DNA from: Proteromonas lacertae
Taxonomy: Eukaryota > Sar > Bigyra > Opalinata > Proteromonadidae
NCBI GenBank assembly: GCA_002245135.1
Contig: NGBS01000871.1
Location: forward strand, 1-64,000
Direction: 5' to 3'
Length of the DNA stretch: 64,000 nt
Part shown: positions 47,888 through 60,249 of the stretch, piece by piece
Position numbering within the stretch: position 1 is the first letter of the stretch
Layout of the letters: each line of letters opens with the position of its first letter
The notes under the pieces: generated by a model
Told to the model about the DNA's origin: nothing
Databases searched by the model: none
What the model saw: only the letters and a program-made list of their open reading frames with translations
Program-made: the position numbers and the translations under genes

Positions 47888-49540
47888 TTACAAACTAAAA
47901 TACTTCGAATAGAGATACTTAAATGAATATTTCATTTTTTCTTTACGAATCATATTTTTAGCTTCAGCTTTTTCATGTTCTCGATTACATTCATAGAATC
48001 CACCTGTTGCTTGGCCATGAATTGACCAAGGTCCTAAACATAACCAACAGAACTCATGATTACAATTCACACACTTCATGTGATTACATCCTCGGTTCTT
48101 CTCTATTCTAACATGACATTTTGGACAAAATTTGGTTGTGTTGTTTATCAAATATACTGCTTTTGTTATATCTTCATTTTCTTCATATTCTTCATTTTCT
48201 TCATTTTCTTCATCAAATTTGTTATTTTGTATTTTCATTTGTGATAGTAATTCTGTGAATTCTCTTCTCTCATCACAACTACATGGAATATGAGGTTTTT
48301 CAAAACATAATCCACAAAATTTATGATGATTTTTACATTCAAGATAATACATATCATTTAATCTTTCATCACATACATAAACAACTTCATTACATTTGGG
48401 ATAAGGACAATGAATTAGATTTTTTTCTCTATATATTTAAATAATATTTTATAATATTTACTGTTTCATAATTTCTCTTTCAATATTCTTTTTGTACATC
48501 TTCATCACTTCTCCTCCTAATCCTTTTATATCTTCCATTGTCAATTTCATATTACAATTATCTTTCATACATTTTAATTCACTTTCACCTTCCTATTAAT
48601 AATTCATTATTCTAATATTTATACCTTTAATTTTGTTATTAGATAATTCTTCCAACAACTTTTACAATAACTGTGATTACATTTAACCCAAAAGAATTCA
48701 TATATATCTGATTTATTACAACATATTTTACATTCCATTGAATTTGGAATTTTTATATTATGATGGTAATAATTATAGAAAAGTGATTTCATATTTGTAT
48801 AACTCTTCAATAACTCTTTAGAGAAATTTGGAGGAATATCCAGAGAATCTATAAATAAATAAAAGAATTATACTAGTTATATCATTAATTTTATCTTTAT
48901 TTGTATATGCAAAACTGGTCTGCAGTCTTAAACTACCAATTCTATTATAATATTTAATTATCTTTCTCATTTTATGATTATTATTTATGATACACCAATC
49001 ATTTGCACTTTGTCCATAGTTGTCTTTCTAATAATATCAATATTTAAGATTTTATACAATTTCTCGATTAATTCCTAAAATTGAAAGTAATTTTTCACAT
49101 AAATACGATTGATCACTCTTCACTAAGTAATGTAGAGCTGTGCAACCGGAATTATCCTGTTTGTTTATTAACTCACTACCCAGTTCTGAATAGTAGTCTA
49201 TGAAGAACATAAGACATTTTAACTTATTCTCTGGTAAACAGTGATTTTTGTGATTACATTTTTGACAAATACAATGAAGAATTGTCTGACCAGCAGAATT
49301 GAGTGATTTAAGAATAAATTCAGAGGATTTTAAACAACATATTCTAAATATCGAATCTAGTCCACATATTGCTGCATGATGTGTAAAAAGATAATCCTTA
49401 TTTTTGATTGATAGATGAGGATCAAATAATGTTTCATTAGATTCATGTTGTATAATATCTAAAATATAGCGATCATTTCCCTCTGTAAATGCTTCCAATA
49501 ATTTTTTTGGTTTTGATGTAAATAGGCTAAAAATACTCAT
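47888..49540 (-). CDS. ankyrin-repeat RBR E3 ubiquitin ligase (ANKIB1/Ariadne-like)
   Basis: RING-between-RING ligase with N-terminal ankyrin repeats. Exon 1 has repeats (HHAAICGLDS, AGQTILHCIC, SGCTALHYLVKSDQ). Four introns of about 25-33 nt join it to the RBR part: RING1 CKICCNKSDIYEFFWVKC-NHSYCKSCW, IBR CPYPKCNEVVYVC...CKNHHKFCGLCFEKPHIPCSC, and RING2 CPKCHVRIEKNRGCNHMKC-VNCNHEFCWLCLG. The catalytic Cys of RING2 is the one in GCNHM. An acidic Glu/Asn stretch (ENEENEEYEENED) separates IBR and RING2. The predicted HECT-like thioester mechanism follows from family knowledge. The Ariadne domain after RING2 is short or missing. Confidence 0.88.
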
Positions 49541-49646
49541 TTTTACACTACACTTAATTTCTATAATAGAAAGTCACAAACAAACATATTATTATTAAAA
49601 TGATTAGATATATAGAATATAAAGATATAAGCTCTAAATGTAAGTC

Positions 49647-51859
49647 TTACTGCAACTCAGGTGGCAAATCTAATTGATCTGGTATATCCTCTTCATTATC
49701 AATCACAACAACTGAATCGTCTTTACTTTCATCACTTTTATGAGCAACTACTGGTTGAGCTGCAGGTTCAACCTTTGTTTCTATTTTATTCCCATCAATT
49801 TTAACATAATTACTATTATTGTTATTATTGTTGTTTTGGTTGATTGGTTGGTTATTATTGTCATTATCATTCATTTCAGGATGTACTGGAACAACATTTG
49901 GTAATTCAACTTCCACTGGTTTCATTTCTAATACAGCATTAATGTTATTATTACTACCACTTTCTTCTTCTTTCTTCTTCTCTTTTTTAGTATGAATTAA
50001 TGATAATAAATATGAAAATATTCCTAATAATTCACCATGAGGATGATTTTTAGTCATTTTCCATAAACATAATCCACTGATAATAGATCTCCAATTAACA
50101 AATGCAATAATTATAAACACAACGATTATAATACCAGTCAAAATAGCCAAAGTTTTATATTCTCCTATATGAAAGAACACATAATAATCAGTTGCATCTC
50201 TCATTCTTTTCATTGTATAAAACATTGTAATTAATCTACCACAACTACAAATCACACTTAAATAATAAAACAATAAATAGACTGGTTCTTCAGTGTATTT
50301 AGTGAAGATAATTATTAGAAAAATAACATCAATTACAAACATGACTACATAGATAATCCCTAAATCAGTTTCATCATATTGATTATAAGCGAAACAATAG
50401 ATGAAATAGAACAAATCAAATATCATTGTAATACCCATTTCTATTTTTATATTCTTAGATGAATGATTAAAACTATTCTCTTCACGATGATTATTATTTT
50501 GATTTTGATTATTGTTATTCTTTGGCAATAATTCAACATTTACACTATCTCTATTCACAAACAATCTCCAGCCATCTTTTACCATTAATACACTATAACC
50601 AGCAGCAAATAAATACACAAGCATTACACAACCATATGATATATATGAAAATAAACTAATGTTATAATCTATTTTAAAATCTCCTCCTCCTTGATCTGTA
50701 TTTTCATTTGGCAATGGGAAATATCTATCAACATAAAACTGTCGATCTTCTTCACTATCTGCATTTCCTTGATTAATAATAATATATTGAATTGTACGTA
50801 CTAAAAAGTATATAAATAATCCTAAATATCCTAATCCAACACCACACATCAACAGAAAACTTAAGAAATATCCAACAGCTTCATTCTTCTTCATACTTTG
50901 AGGAGTGACATTGAAGAAATAAATAAGATGAAAAACAGCAAAAACAATAGAAAATGCAGCTACTAAATCTTCCATCATTAAATTATAAGTGAAATTTAAG
51001 ATTGGAAAACCAATATCAAGAATTATGAATAACAAAATGAATTTTTCAATCTCTTTCATTAAGATTGAATAGGATTCTTTCTCTTCGTATATATCCATTG
51101 ATTTCTCTGGTGCTATATTGTAATCTTTAAGGACGAATTTACCATACACTGCAATTTTAAAAGAGATTGTGAAAAGAACCATCGTAACTACCATAAATAC
51201 GACATGCGCTATTCTATTGAATAAATATATCATAATAAGTATATAATATATATTTATACAAAACTCCTAACACATCTTTTTCATCACCATTCTTATCTAT
51301 GTTTATTCTTCTGTGTATATGGTAGAAATCATGAGATTTCATATCACTATTCTTCTCTCCATTACTAATACGGTTATACTGTTGCCAAGCCCAAGCTAAT
51401 TCTATACCTAAGTGACAAATTACACCAATATATCCAAGCATGACTCCATTGACAAGGTAATAAAACTAAAGAATAAATAAGCAATTTATAAATACAAGTA
51501 TGTGGAATTTAGACTGAATATAATCCTTAGAAATGATGAAAAAATAAACTAAATATATAAAGAAGAATATGATCAACACACTGACCATCATATCTTCATG
51601 GTAGTTATAATAAGCATAGGCTGCGAATATGTAGAGAAATAGGATTACCTGTAAGCTAAACACTCGAAACTTATACCATAATTATAATTAATGTTCTTTT
51701 TATAACAATTTTCGAAGACGAGATGGTTTGAATGTCTATATCATAATCATCTTCATCATCGTAGTCTGAGTCTTGTTCGTATTGGGTATTAACGACAGGA
51801 TTTCTAACGACTGGAACTACATTACTTACAGGGACTCTTGTTAATTTTATCTCAGCCAT
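49647..51859 (-). CDS. polytopic membrane protein, unknown function (about 12 TM)
   Basis: I do not recognise this family. Spliced from four exons: MAEIKLTRVPVSNVV and an acidic cytosolic segment, then TM helices starting TLIIIMVILFLYIFAAYAYY. More hydrophobic helices follow (LIIFFFIYLVYFFII, LVNGVMLGYIGVICHLGI, HVVFMVVTMVLFTISF, FILLFIILDIGFPI, FSIVFAVFHLIYFF, YFLSFLLMCGVGLGYLGL, YGCVMLVYLFAAGY and at least four more). The C-terminal tail is cytosolic-looking: Lys/Glu then Asn-rich and acidic, ending DQLDLPPELQ. Introns are 28-46 nt, the donor after DVLGV being GTATAAATA. No transporter or GPCR signature is evident. Topology is estimated by eye. Confidence 0.7.
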
Positions 51860-52062
51860 TTTAAATGAAAACAGCAAAAATTTTAAAACGACAAATGATT
51901 GGTTGTTTATGATTTTTTTGATAAACCCATTTCAAAAATTTAAACACAAAAACCCCACAACAACAATAAAAACATATTAAACATTTAAATTCTATAAATA
52001 ATTGAGTGGCTATTTTAAATTAATTACATTCAATCTTATTCTACTTCTGTTCCTTAATCACA

Positions 52063-52831
52063 TTAATTTTTACAAAATGGAATTGACTGCACAAATACAA
52101 TATTTTTACTTTCATCATTAACAGTCATTATGCTCTCTTTCACAGTTGATATTGGTATAATTTCATCTTCCTTTTGAAGCTGTGATTTATATGGTCTATA
52201 TATTATTGCAGGTGATGTTGATTGTGTTGGTAATAAAACCTTTGATCCTTCTCTTATAGATATTATCATATTATGATAATATTGTGAATAACACTATATA
52301 TAATAATATTAAAAGAATGGATATATATACAGCCAGTAATATACTAAAAGCAGGAATTATTGCTAAGATTACATTCACTAAAATATAAATGTGAATATCT
52401 TCTTCTACAATATTTGCTATCTTAGGTATATCACATCCAAACATAGCTAAAACTAATACTGTTATAATATAAATATAGCAGATGCTACGAAGTATAAATA
52501 AAACTGAAATCTATATAAAGGCAACAATAACACCTAAACATTATAATTATACAAGTATCCTTAAGCAACAAAAACATTTCGGTTTGATTGCAACCATTGC
52601 TAACTGTATTAAAACACATAATGGAATTAGGGCAGTAATTAATGAAACAAAATACATCGAATAACCACCAATAATCAAAGAAATAAACTAGTTTTTAAAC
52701 ATAACATAGAAAGATACTGTTTCTATTGAGAAACTGTAGAGTATTCTTTTCTGAATAGCTATATAATTTTGGTATTCCTCATCTCTTTTCAATTCTTGAA
52801 CTTTCTTATTTATTCGTATAGGAGATGACAT
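52063..52831 (-). CDS. small multi-pass membrane protein, unknown function
   Basis: Not recognised. Four exons: MSSPIRINKKVQELKRDEEY, then hydrophobic FISLIIGGYSMYFVSLITAL running on into PLCVLIQLAMVAI. A Cys-rich CFCCLR, ISVLFILRSICYIYIITVLV and ILVNVILAIIPAFSILLA follow, with a polar tail ending QSIPFCKN. Three introns (30, 42 and about 38 nt) connect the frames. The first starts GTATCTTTCT, close to a U12-type GT donor, but without a clear branch element. Three or four TM helices. It is divergent to the LRR gene at 53035. Confidence 0.6.
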
Positions 52832-53034
52832 AAAAAAACAGAAAAAAGATAGAAATACACAAAAATACAGTATTTAAAGATTGAAGTGAAATGATTTAAT
52901 GAGTTGTGTATGAATATTAGATTTAATCTATATAGAACAAGATTAACTCTCCTAAACGACTTTTAAAAGAAACAGAACAAAATTACTCAATATCCTTAAT
53001 TAAGCCGTTTAACCTTCAATATTTTATTGAGAGT

Positions 53035-54109
53035 ATGGTATTATTAGACTCTTTATACATTTATGATGTTGTTTGCTACAGAATAAAAGATATTGACAAA
53101 AAGAAGTTGATAGTCGGTTTTCACTCTAAAACACTGTCATATTATGACAAACAGATATTGATAGATCTTCTGAATACATCTGAGGAAGATTTATTGAATG
53201 AAATAGAAGAAAAACTAATGAAAAAGAAGAAAAAATGCAGATTAAATGAAGAAAATCTTCTAAAAAATGATAAAATCTCATCACATTGGACTAATAGCAG
53301 AGTAATGGTTGATTTGATGATGAATAATGACTATTATTTCATCGTTTATCATAAATTAGCAAAATCAAAAAGTATGTTATATATTGGTTATATTATAAAT
53401 AAATAGAAGAATGGATTGATTATAGTTTAGAAGAATATAATTACAATAGCAGTAGTTCAGAATTTAGTTTAAATGATTGTCATTTTGGTGATGTTGGAAT
53501 AGAATATTTGAGTTTTAATATATCAAAATTAACTAATATAAAGAAACTAGAATTGAAATGTATATATTTATTTATTTATTTTATTCATTATTGTTTATTT
53601 GTATAGCAAATGAGATAAAAGATAGTGGATTAAAAATTCTTTCAAATTCCTTTATATTAACCCCAGAACTGACAGATTTGGAATTAAATGAAAATTATAT
53701 AACGCAAAATGGAATGATATATCTATGTGATAATCTAAAGTATATTAAATTCCTCAAGAAATTGGATTTAAGTAATAATATGATAGGTGATAATGGATTT
53801 GAAATGTTTTGTGAGAATATTCATTATATTACTGATTTAAAAGTGTTGCATGTTAATAATAATTATATTACTGATGATGGAATGAAGATATTTTGTATAT
53901 ATTGTTCTAAATTAGTGAATATAAAGGATTTGTCATTTAATAATAACAAAATTACTGATGATTGTTGTGACATTATTGCAAAGAGTATTTGTAAATGTTC
54001 TAAATTAAATAAGTTATTGTTAATTGATAATTATTTTGAAAATGATTTGGAATTTCAAAGTGCTGTAATATATAATCATCCAAATCCTGAATTAGATGTA
54101 GAAATATAA
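53035..54109 (+). CDS. leucine-rich repeat protein (ribonuclease-inhibitor type)
   Basis: The N-terminal third is Lys-rich without a known domain. The rest is LRRs of the RI/NLRC type: TDLELNENYITQNGMIYL, LKKLDLSNNMIGDNGFEMF, LKVLHVNNNYITDDGMKIF, IKDLSFNNNKITDDCCDII. Two introns (36 and about 48 nt) split it, giving KSKKEWIDYS and ELKSNEIKDSG. No signal peptide, TM or nucleotide-binding domain. It is probably a protein-protein interaction module. Decayed relatives are found at 23590-24235, 28505-28680 and 41583-41745, so the family seems to expand and die locally. Confidence 0.75.
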
Positions 54110-54223
54110 ATTAATTTAATAATTAAATGTATAATAGTTTATGTGGTGTTGTTTTATATGGTTTTTAAATGATCTGGTTATAGAAAAATATTTTGGCTCA
54201 CCCAAAAGAATCATTTTTAAAAA

Positions 54224-57200
54224 ATGTCACAGGATGAGATTCATGTATATTTCATCCAATTTAATATTATTAGATTGGGGATAGAGTTATTGCCAATGGA
54301 AAGACTGGTACAATTAAGTATATAGGTAAACTGGAAGTAGCTCCAGGTAATTGGGGAGGTGTTGACTTAGATGAACCATTGGGTAAGCATAATGGAACAT
54401 TCAATGGGAAAACTGTATATTTTCTAGAAATATATTTGTAGTATTTCGTATGTGAGGATAAACATGGTTGTTTTGTGAAGATGGATTTAATCAAAAAATC
54501 ACCACCACCAGAAATTTTAGAAAAAATCAAAAGAAAAGGATCACTGCCATCATCTAACGCAGGAAGTGATAATGAAGATAATTCGCCCAATATTCCAAGA
54601 CCATCAACAAGTATACCATCTAAAAGACTGTCAGATCCTAAGAAACCGCCATCATCCGCATTACCACCAGCAAAACCAGCAGTTGGTAGAAGATCAGAAA
54701 TACCAAGAGCTTCAAGTAAGACAACCTCAAAATCAGAACTTCCACCAAGAAAGACAACTCCTACAACAACATCATCATCATCTACAACAGGTAGACCATC
54801 TGTTAAACCATCATCCACTTCATCTTCAGTAACAAAGAAAGACACTAAGAGATCTACTTCATCATCATCTAGTAGTAAAGTAGCTGAAGTCAATGAAATA
54901 GCAATTAGCAATGGATTACAAGAGGTATTGCAGCAACAAATTAATGAAAAAGATAAAGAATGTAATGAATTAAAGAACCAATTAAATGAATTAATGAAAC
55001 AGAATAATGAATTACAATTTAGTGTAGATAATTGTAAAAATGTAATATCTGAATATGAAAAAGAAATAGACGAATTAAAAAGAAATGAATTGAAATTAAA
55101 AGAAGAAAGTGAGAAAGAAAAAGAAAACAATGATAATGATGATAGTTTAATGAATAATGATGAAAGTAACTCAATTATTACCTCATTATATAATAGAATA
55201 AGTGGTTATGAAACTGAGATAAGTCAATTCAAGAAAGAGAAGAATGAAATGGTTCAAAAGATTAAACAGTTAGAGTATGAAAATGGAGAGAAAGAAGAAG
55301 AGAATAAAAGAATAAATGAAGAAAAACAAAGTTTATTATCAAAGTATCAAAAATTAGAATTAAGTAATGCCAATTTCAAATCACTTGAAGAAAAATCTGA
55401 AGAATTTGATAGAATAGTTGGAGAAAAAGATGTAGAAATAAATGAACTAAAAATCAAACTAGAAGAATTATCACTTGAAAAAGAAGAAATAGAATTTTCT
55501 AAAGAAGAAATTGAAACAAAATATGAAATATTACAAAATAGTTTAAGTGAAGGAAACACTGCACAAATTAACATTCAAATAGTTGAAGAATTAGAACGAT
55601 ATAAAACAGAAAATAGAAACTTAAAAGAAGAGAATGAAATGTATAAAGAGCAAGTCCAAGTTTCATCATCTTATGAAGACATTATTGAAGGATTAACTAA
55701 TGATAAACTCACATTAGAAGAACAACTACAGGATTTAGATACTCAATTGAAAACAGTAGAAGAATATCGTGATATACAAGATCAAATGGAAGAAGAATAT
55801 ATAAAATATAAAAATCAATTGGAAAATACAATTAGAGAGAAAGATATAGAAATACAGGAGATGAATAATAATTTGATATTATTAGATCAAAGTGTGGTCG
55901 ATAGAGATAATATGATTCAATTATATATTAATAAACTGAATGAAATGGAGAAATATAAGAAGATTGTAGTTAAAAATGGACTTAAAGTTGATGATGTTAA
56001 TAATTCTAATAGTTTAAGTGAAGATAGTGAAATAATAATGAAAAGACAATCTCATTCTAATAATAATAATAATAATAATATAGTAAATGAAAGAGAGATT
56101 AAAAAATATGAAAATAAAATGGATATACTCAGTAATGAGATAGAAATATTGAATGTAATGTTGAAGAAATATTACCAGTTAATTCCTATTAATACAATTA
56201 AAAGTAAATTTGAGAGTGTTGATACTTATTTCAATGTGAAATTTGGTAATATAATGAGTGAAAGAATCTTAAAATTTTATGACATTTCCAATAATGATTT
56301 ATTAAACAAATTGTCACCAAAATTGATATTAAATGAATATAGATCTTATCACGATTTAACTAAATATTATTATTTGAATAACATTATGAATAATATATTT
56401 TGCCATTATCATGAAATTATAAGTTATGAAAGTTATAAGAATCTATCAATAGAAATAAATGAATCACTAGAAACTGGAAAGATGAAATTGAATGAAATTA
56501 TTTCACATTTTATGAAAGAGAATTTATTAAGTTATGATGAAAATATGAGTAATTGTGTGGATATAATGAATGAAATAATAACGAAATATAAAACAGAGTT
56601 GAATAATAATGATTCTGTTGAATTATATATATATTCAAAATCCATCTATTCAATTTGTAATGAATATTTATTCTATTTATCAATATTCCCCAAAATATTT
56701 TCATCTATTATCAATTACATAAATTCAACACTTTCACCTCAACTTAAAAACACTCCAGTTGAGTTTATCGATCAGTATGAAATATCTGAAGAGTTCTTAA
56801 AAGCAATAAATGATAATATACTAATCGTAAAGAATAAAATGAAAGAATATTACTTAGTAAATGATATTATGAAATATAATGCTAAAAATAATAGTGATAA
56901 AATCGTATTAAACAATTTATTAAGTGAATTAGAGATGATATTTGATAGTCATATCATAACATTATTTGAAGATTTATATACTATATATCATCCATTCAAT
57001 TTAGATTCATTACTTGTAAGAGGTAAAAATGAAGGAAAATTTGATGCATTTAATCGATTTTATTATGGTGATAATATCAATGATAAATCTACTAATATCT
57101 TATTAGATAGAATAAATGAGTTGAATATAAAGTTGAGTAATTGTGCTGATAATTGTAATGAGTTGAAATTCAGTTTTGATTTGAATAAAGTCATTTCTGA

Positions 57201-58065
57201 TTCTTATAGCAATAATAGTGATGAATTGATATTAGCTGAATCAATTAGTGAGTTGGAAAATGAGATGAGAAGTGTTATTATGGAAGCTATCAATGATAAA
57301 GAGAATATCTTCAATGAAATGAAGAACAAAGTGAAAGAATTAGACAAATTCAAGAGAAGATATGAGATATTACAAGAAAGTTATGATAAATTGAATAATG
57401 ATTATAAAATATACAAAGAAGAGACAAAATCAGGTTTATCTGAGTTGGTAAAGAAAAATGAGAAAAATAGTCGTTTCTCAACTGGTGACAAAAATTCACC
57501 CCAACAAAATCAAAAAATAGTGAATGAGATAGTAATCAAGTATCCTAATGATTATATGAGGAATTTTATGAATTATTATGCTACTAAGGAGAGATTTAAT
57601 GAAATTGATGAAACATGTATGTTGATAAACTCATTTGAAGAATTACCAGAAGTTACTACCAATTTGATGAATAACAATGATGAGAATGAGAATGATATGG
57701 ATGAAGAAATAGTTAGAGATGATAGTGAAGATGATGGCTTTAAGAAATTGAAAGAAATTAATGAATTATGTAAAGAATTCTATAGTTATTGTGCAAATAT
57801 TGAAATAATAGATATAAAAGATGATTTAGCTAATGCTTTTGACCAAATTAATAAGAATAAAGTGAAATACAGTGAAATACAGAAGAAAATAATGAATGAT
57901 AGTGAAAGAATAATAAAAGAAAGTGATAATGATATTCATTTGAGTTCTAATATGTATCAATCACTGTATGCACGTATTTCATTATGTTCTAACGGTTTGA
58001 ATGATAATGCAGTGAAGTTGTTGGTTGATTCAAAGCAATTAACGAATTTGGTAACATTCTCTTAA
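54224..58065 (+). CDS. CAP-Gly coiled-coil protein, dynactin p150/CLIP-like
   Basis: Microtubule plus-end or dynactin-type protein, about 1,250 residues. The CAP-Gly domain is at the N-terminus over three exons: IGDRVIANGKTGTIKYIG, NWGGVDLDEPLGKHNGTFNG and, after a 27-nt intron, YFVCEDKHGCFVKMD. The usual GKNDG is GKHNG here. A basic Ser/Thr/Pro-rich region follows (microtubule-binding in p150), then long coiled coils interrupted by a non-coiled middle section. The last exon (54475 onward) is open for 3.6 kb. The p150Glued layout (CAP-Gly, basic, CC1, globular, CC2) fits, but a CLIP-170 type cannot be excluded; no zinc knuckle is seen at the C-terminus. Confidence 0.8.
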
Positions 58066-58217
58066 AGAATTATCAAAGTAATATTTATTATTAAACATTT
58101 ACAACTATTATGAATTGTATTGTGTTGTTTGAGAAAGAAAAATGGAAGGTTTGAAATTCAAAAATTCAAATTTTTTATAACAGCTAGTTTGGTAGTTTTT
58201 TTTAAATTTCATTCAGC

Positions 58218-59613
58218 ATGAACTTTTTTTCTCTTTTTAGTTCTCAAAAACCAGTAGAAGAAGAGGTACAACCTCAAGAACCCATATCAAAGTATAATAA
58301 TCAATATTTAGAAATAGATTGGTGATTATGTATCAGCCAATGGTAAATATGGAACAGTTAAATATATTGGTGATTTTCATGTATGGTTTTGTAGTTTTTA
58401 TTTATATTAGCTTGCTCCTGGCACATGGGTTGGTTTAGAATTGGACGAAGCGAAAGGAAAACATGATGGATGGATTGAAGGTACAAGAGTATTTATATTT
58501 AGTCATTTTATTCTAATAGTATTTCAGATGTGCACCATATCACGGAAGTATGGTTAAACTTGAACTATGTGAATATGTTGGCAAAGCTCCTTCTGCCTGC
58601 AACTAATGATTTGAATGATAGTGTAATTCTCAATGAATTTGGTGATGATTTAAATTCAACAATCGTCAAACAAGATGAAGATGAAATAGAACAAATATTA
58701 AAAGAAACAAATCCAGAAGATGAGAATGACAGTAGTTTATACTCTAACTCCATTGCTTCATATTCAAAACCAACAACATCATCATCTTCACAACAACAAC
58801 AAAAGAGAGGAGGAGGTGAAGCATTTGATTTTACAGATTTATTTAAAAAAACCAACAGCTACAAAAAAGATAGGTGAAAATAAAATGCCCAGTAGATTTG
58901 GTAGTAGCAATAATAATAATAATAATAATAATGGAAGAATCTCATTATCAAGTGCTAAATCTACAGTATTACCAAATTCAGCATCAAAATTAAGTTCAAA
59001 TTTAAAATCAAGTTATTCTTCTTCATCAGTATCTTCTAATACATCTCAAGAAGTAAAAAATCTAAAAGATGAACTAACCAAAACAATACAAGAAAGAATG
59101 GATTTAGAGCAACTATTAGATGATAGAGTTCAAGAAATCAATAATTTAACTCAAGCATATAGTGAAATGCAATCTGAATTTGAAAAATTAAAATATGATC
59201 ATGATAAAATGGAAGTAGAATATGATAAATTGAAAAGATTATCATCCAGTACAACTACAACATCCAATATGATTTTGCAATTACAACAACAAGTGGATCA
59301 ATTGAAAACAGAAAATAAAAGATTAACTCAAGAAAATTTAGTATTAAAACAAGCAAATAAAGAGAAAAATAAACTGATGAAAGAGAACAATCTTAATAGT
59401 ACTAACAATAACAATAGTAATAGTTCATTGAATGATTCAATTACTTCTAAAACATCAACAACACCATCCATTGGTACAATTAATAGATTCTCTTCATCTT
59501 ACTTTAATAAATCAACAACATCATCAAATACACCATCAGCATTGGGTAATACTAAATCTTATTCAGCTATAAATACATCAACACCAAGTGTATCGAAATG
59601 GAAGAATTTTTAA
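58218..59613 (+). CDS. second CAP-Gly protein with Ser/Asn-rich linker and coiled coil
   Basis: Start MNFFSLFSSQKPVEEE, then a 52-nt intron into the CAP-Gly domain: IGDYVSANGKYGTVKYIG, LAPGTWVGLELDEAKGKHDG and YFRCAPYHGSMVKLE. Two more introns (about 30 nt) split the domain. After it come an acidic segment, a Ser/Gln-rich stretch, an Asn run and a coiled coil (QERMDLEQLLDDRVQEINNL...). The frame must change near 58600, where one extra base separates EYVGKAPS from TNDLNDSVI. It changes again near 58850: either one base too many in an A7 run or a 19-nt GT-AG intron before RFGSS. It sits directly behind the larger CAP-Gly gene, suggesting paired function or old duplication. Confidence 0.75.
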
Positions 59614-59737
59614 AAACACACTCTCTTTTTTTTTAGATTATATTATATGTATAAATGCTATTATTTTATTTTAAAAAAATGTGTTTTATATGGTTTAAAA
59701 AAGAAAAAACACTTAAGAATAAAATACAGTCAAATAA

Positions 59738-60170
59738 TTATATTACTGGGTCTTCTCTGAAATCTTTCCAATTGCTTTCAGCTGATCTTGGCATAGTATC
59801 ACCAATTTTGACCAATTGAGCAATCTATTAGCAAAGAATTAGAATAAATAATATACTGTATGAGTAACTTCATCAACACTAAAGTTTTCTAAATCCATTT
59901 CACGTTCTTCACCAAAATCTATTAATAGAGTAAAGAATAGAGCAAAATACCATATCTTGCAATAACTCTTGCTTTGATTCCTTCACATTCTCTCACTAAA
60001 AATGGAAATGTTGGATTAAGCATTTTGATCTCACCATAGTTCTGTTTAATGAAATCTCTATAAAAATGAGTGTATTATGAATACCTTGCTCCTTTACTTC
60101 CTTGAGATGTTTGTGCTAGCAAAAATCTTAATTCATTCATGTTTCTGGTGAATAAAGCCTTCCAACTCAT
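59738..60170 (-). CDS. NDUFA2: NADH dehydrogenase (complex I) subunit NDUFA2/B8-like
   Basis: Accessory subunit of mitochondrial complex I with a thioredoxin-like fold. Four exons with three introns of 27-32 nt give about 115 residues: MSWKALFTRNMNELRFLLAQ, TSQGSKGARDFIKQNYGEIK, NPTFPFLVRECEGIKARVIA, RYDFGEEREMDLENFSVDEV. These follow the NDUFA2 pattern (SQGSRG.RDFI, NP..P.LIREC, ARY.FG.E). None of the exons is long enough to stand out alone. Its presence means the organism keeps a respiratory complex I, so it is not a strict hydrogenosome bearer. It is divergent to PdxS across 79 bp. Confidence 0.9.
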
Positions 60171-60249
60171 GGTTTAATCGATGAAAAAAGAAATAAAAAT
60201 TAAAAAACTTACCGTTTTGTGAATCATTTCTAATTTTCTATCTTTCTGA

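Noticed and set aside
52986-53000. ATATCCTTAATT upstream of the LRR gene, a near-perfect U12 5' splice site
   Set aside because: It lies before the start codon, with no coding exon on the left and no matching AC end; most likely chance in AT-rich DNA.
54270-55130. 286-codon minus-strand open frame opposite the CAP-Gly gene
   Set aside because: Antisense shadow of the Ser/Lys-rich region; the plus strand encodes a clear CAP-Gly protein with splice sites.
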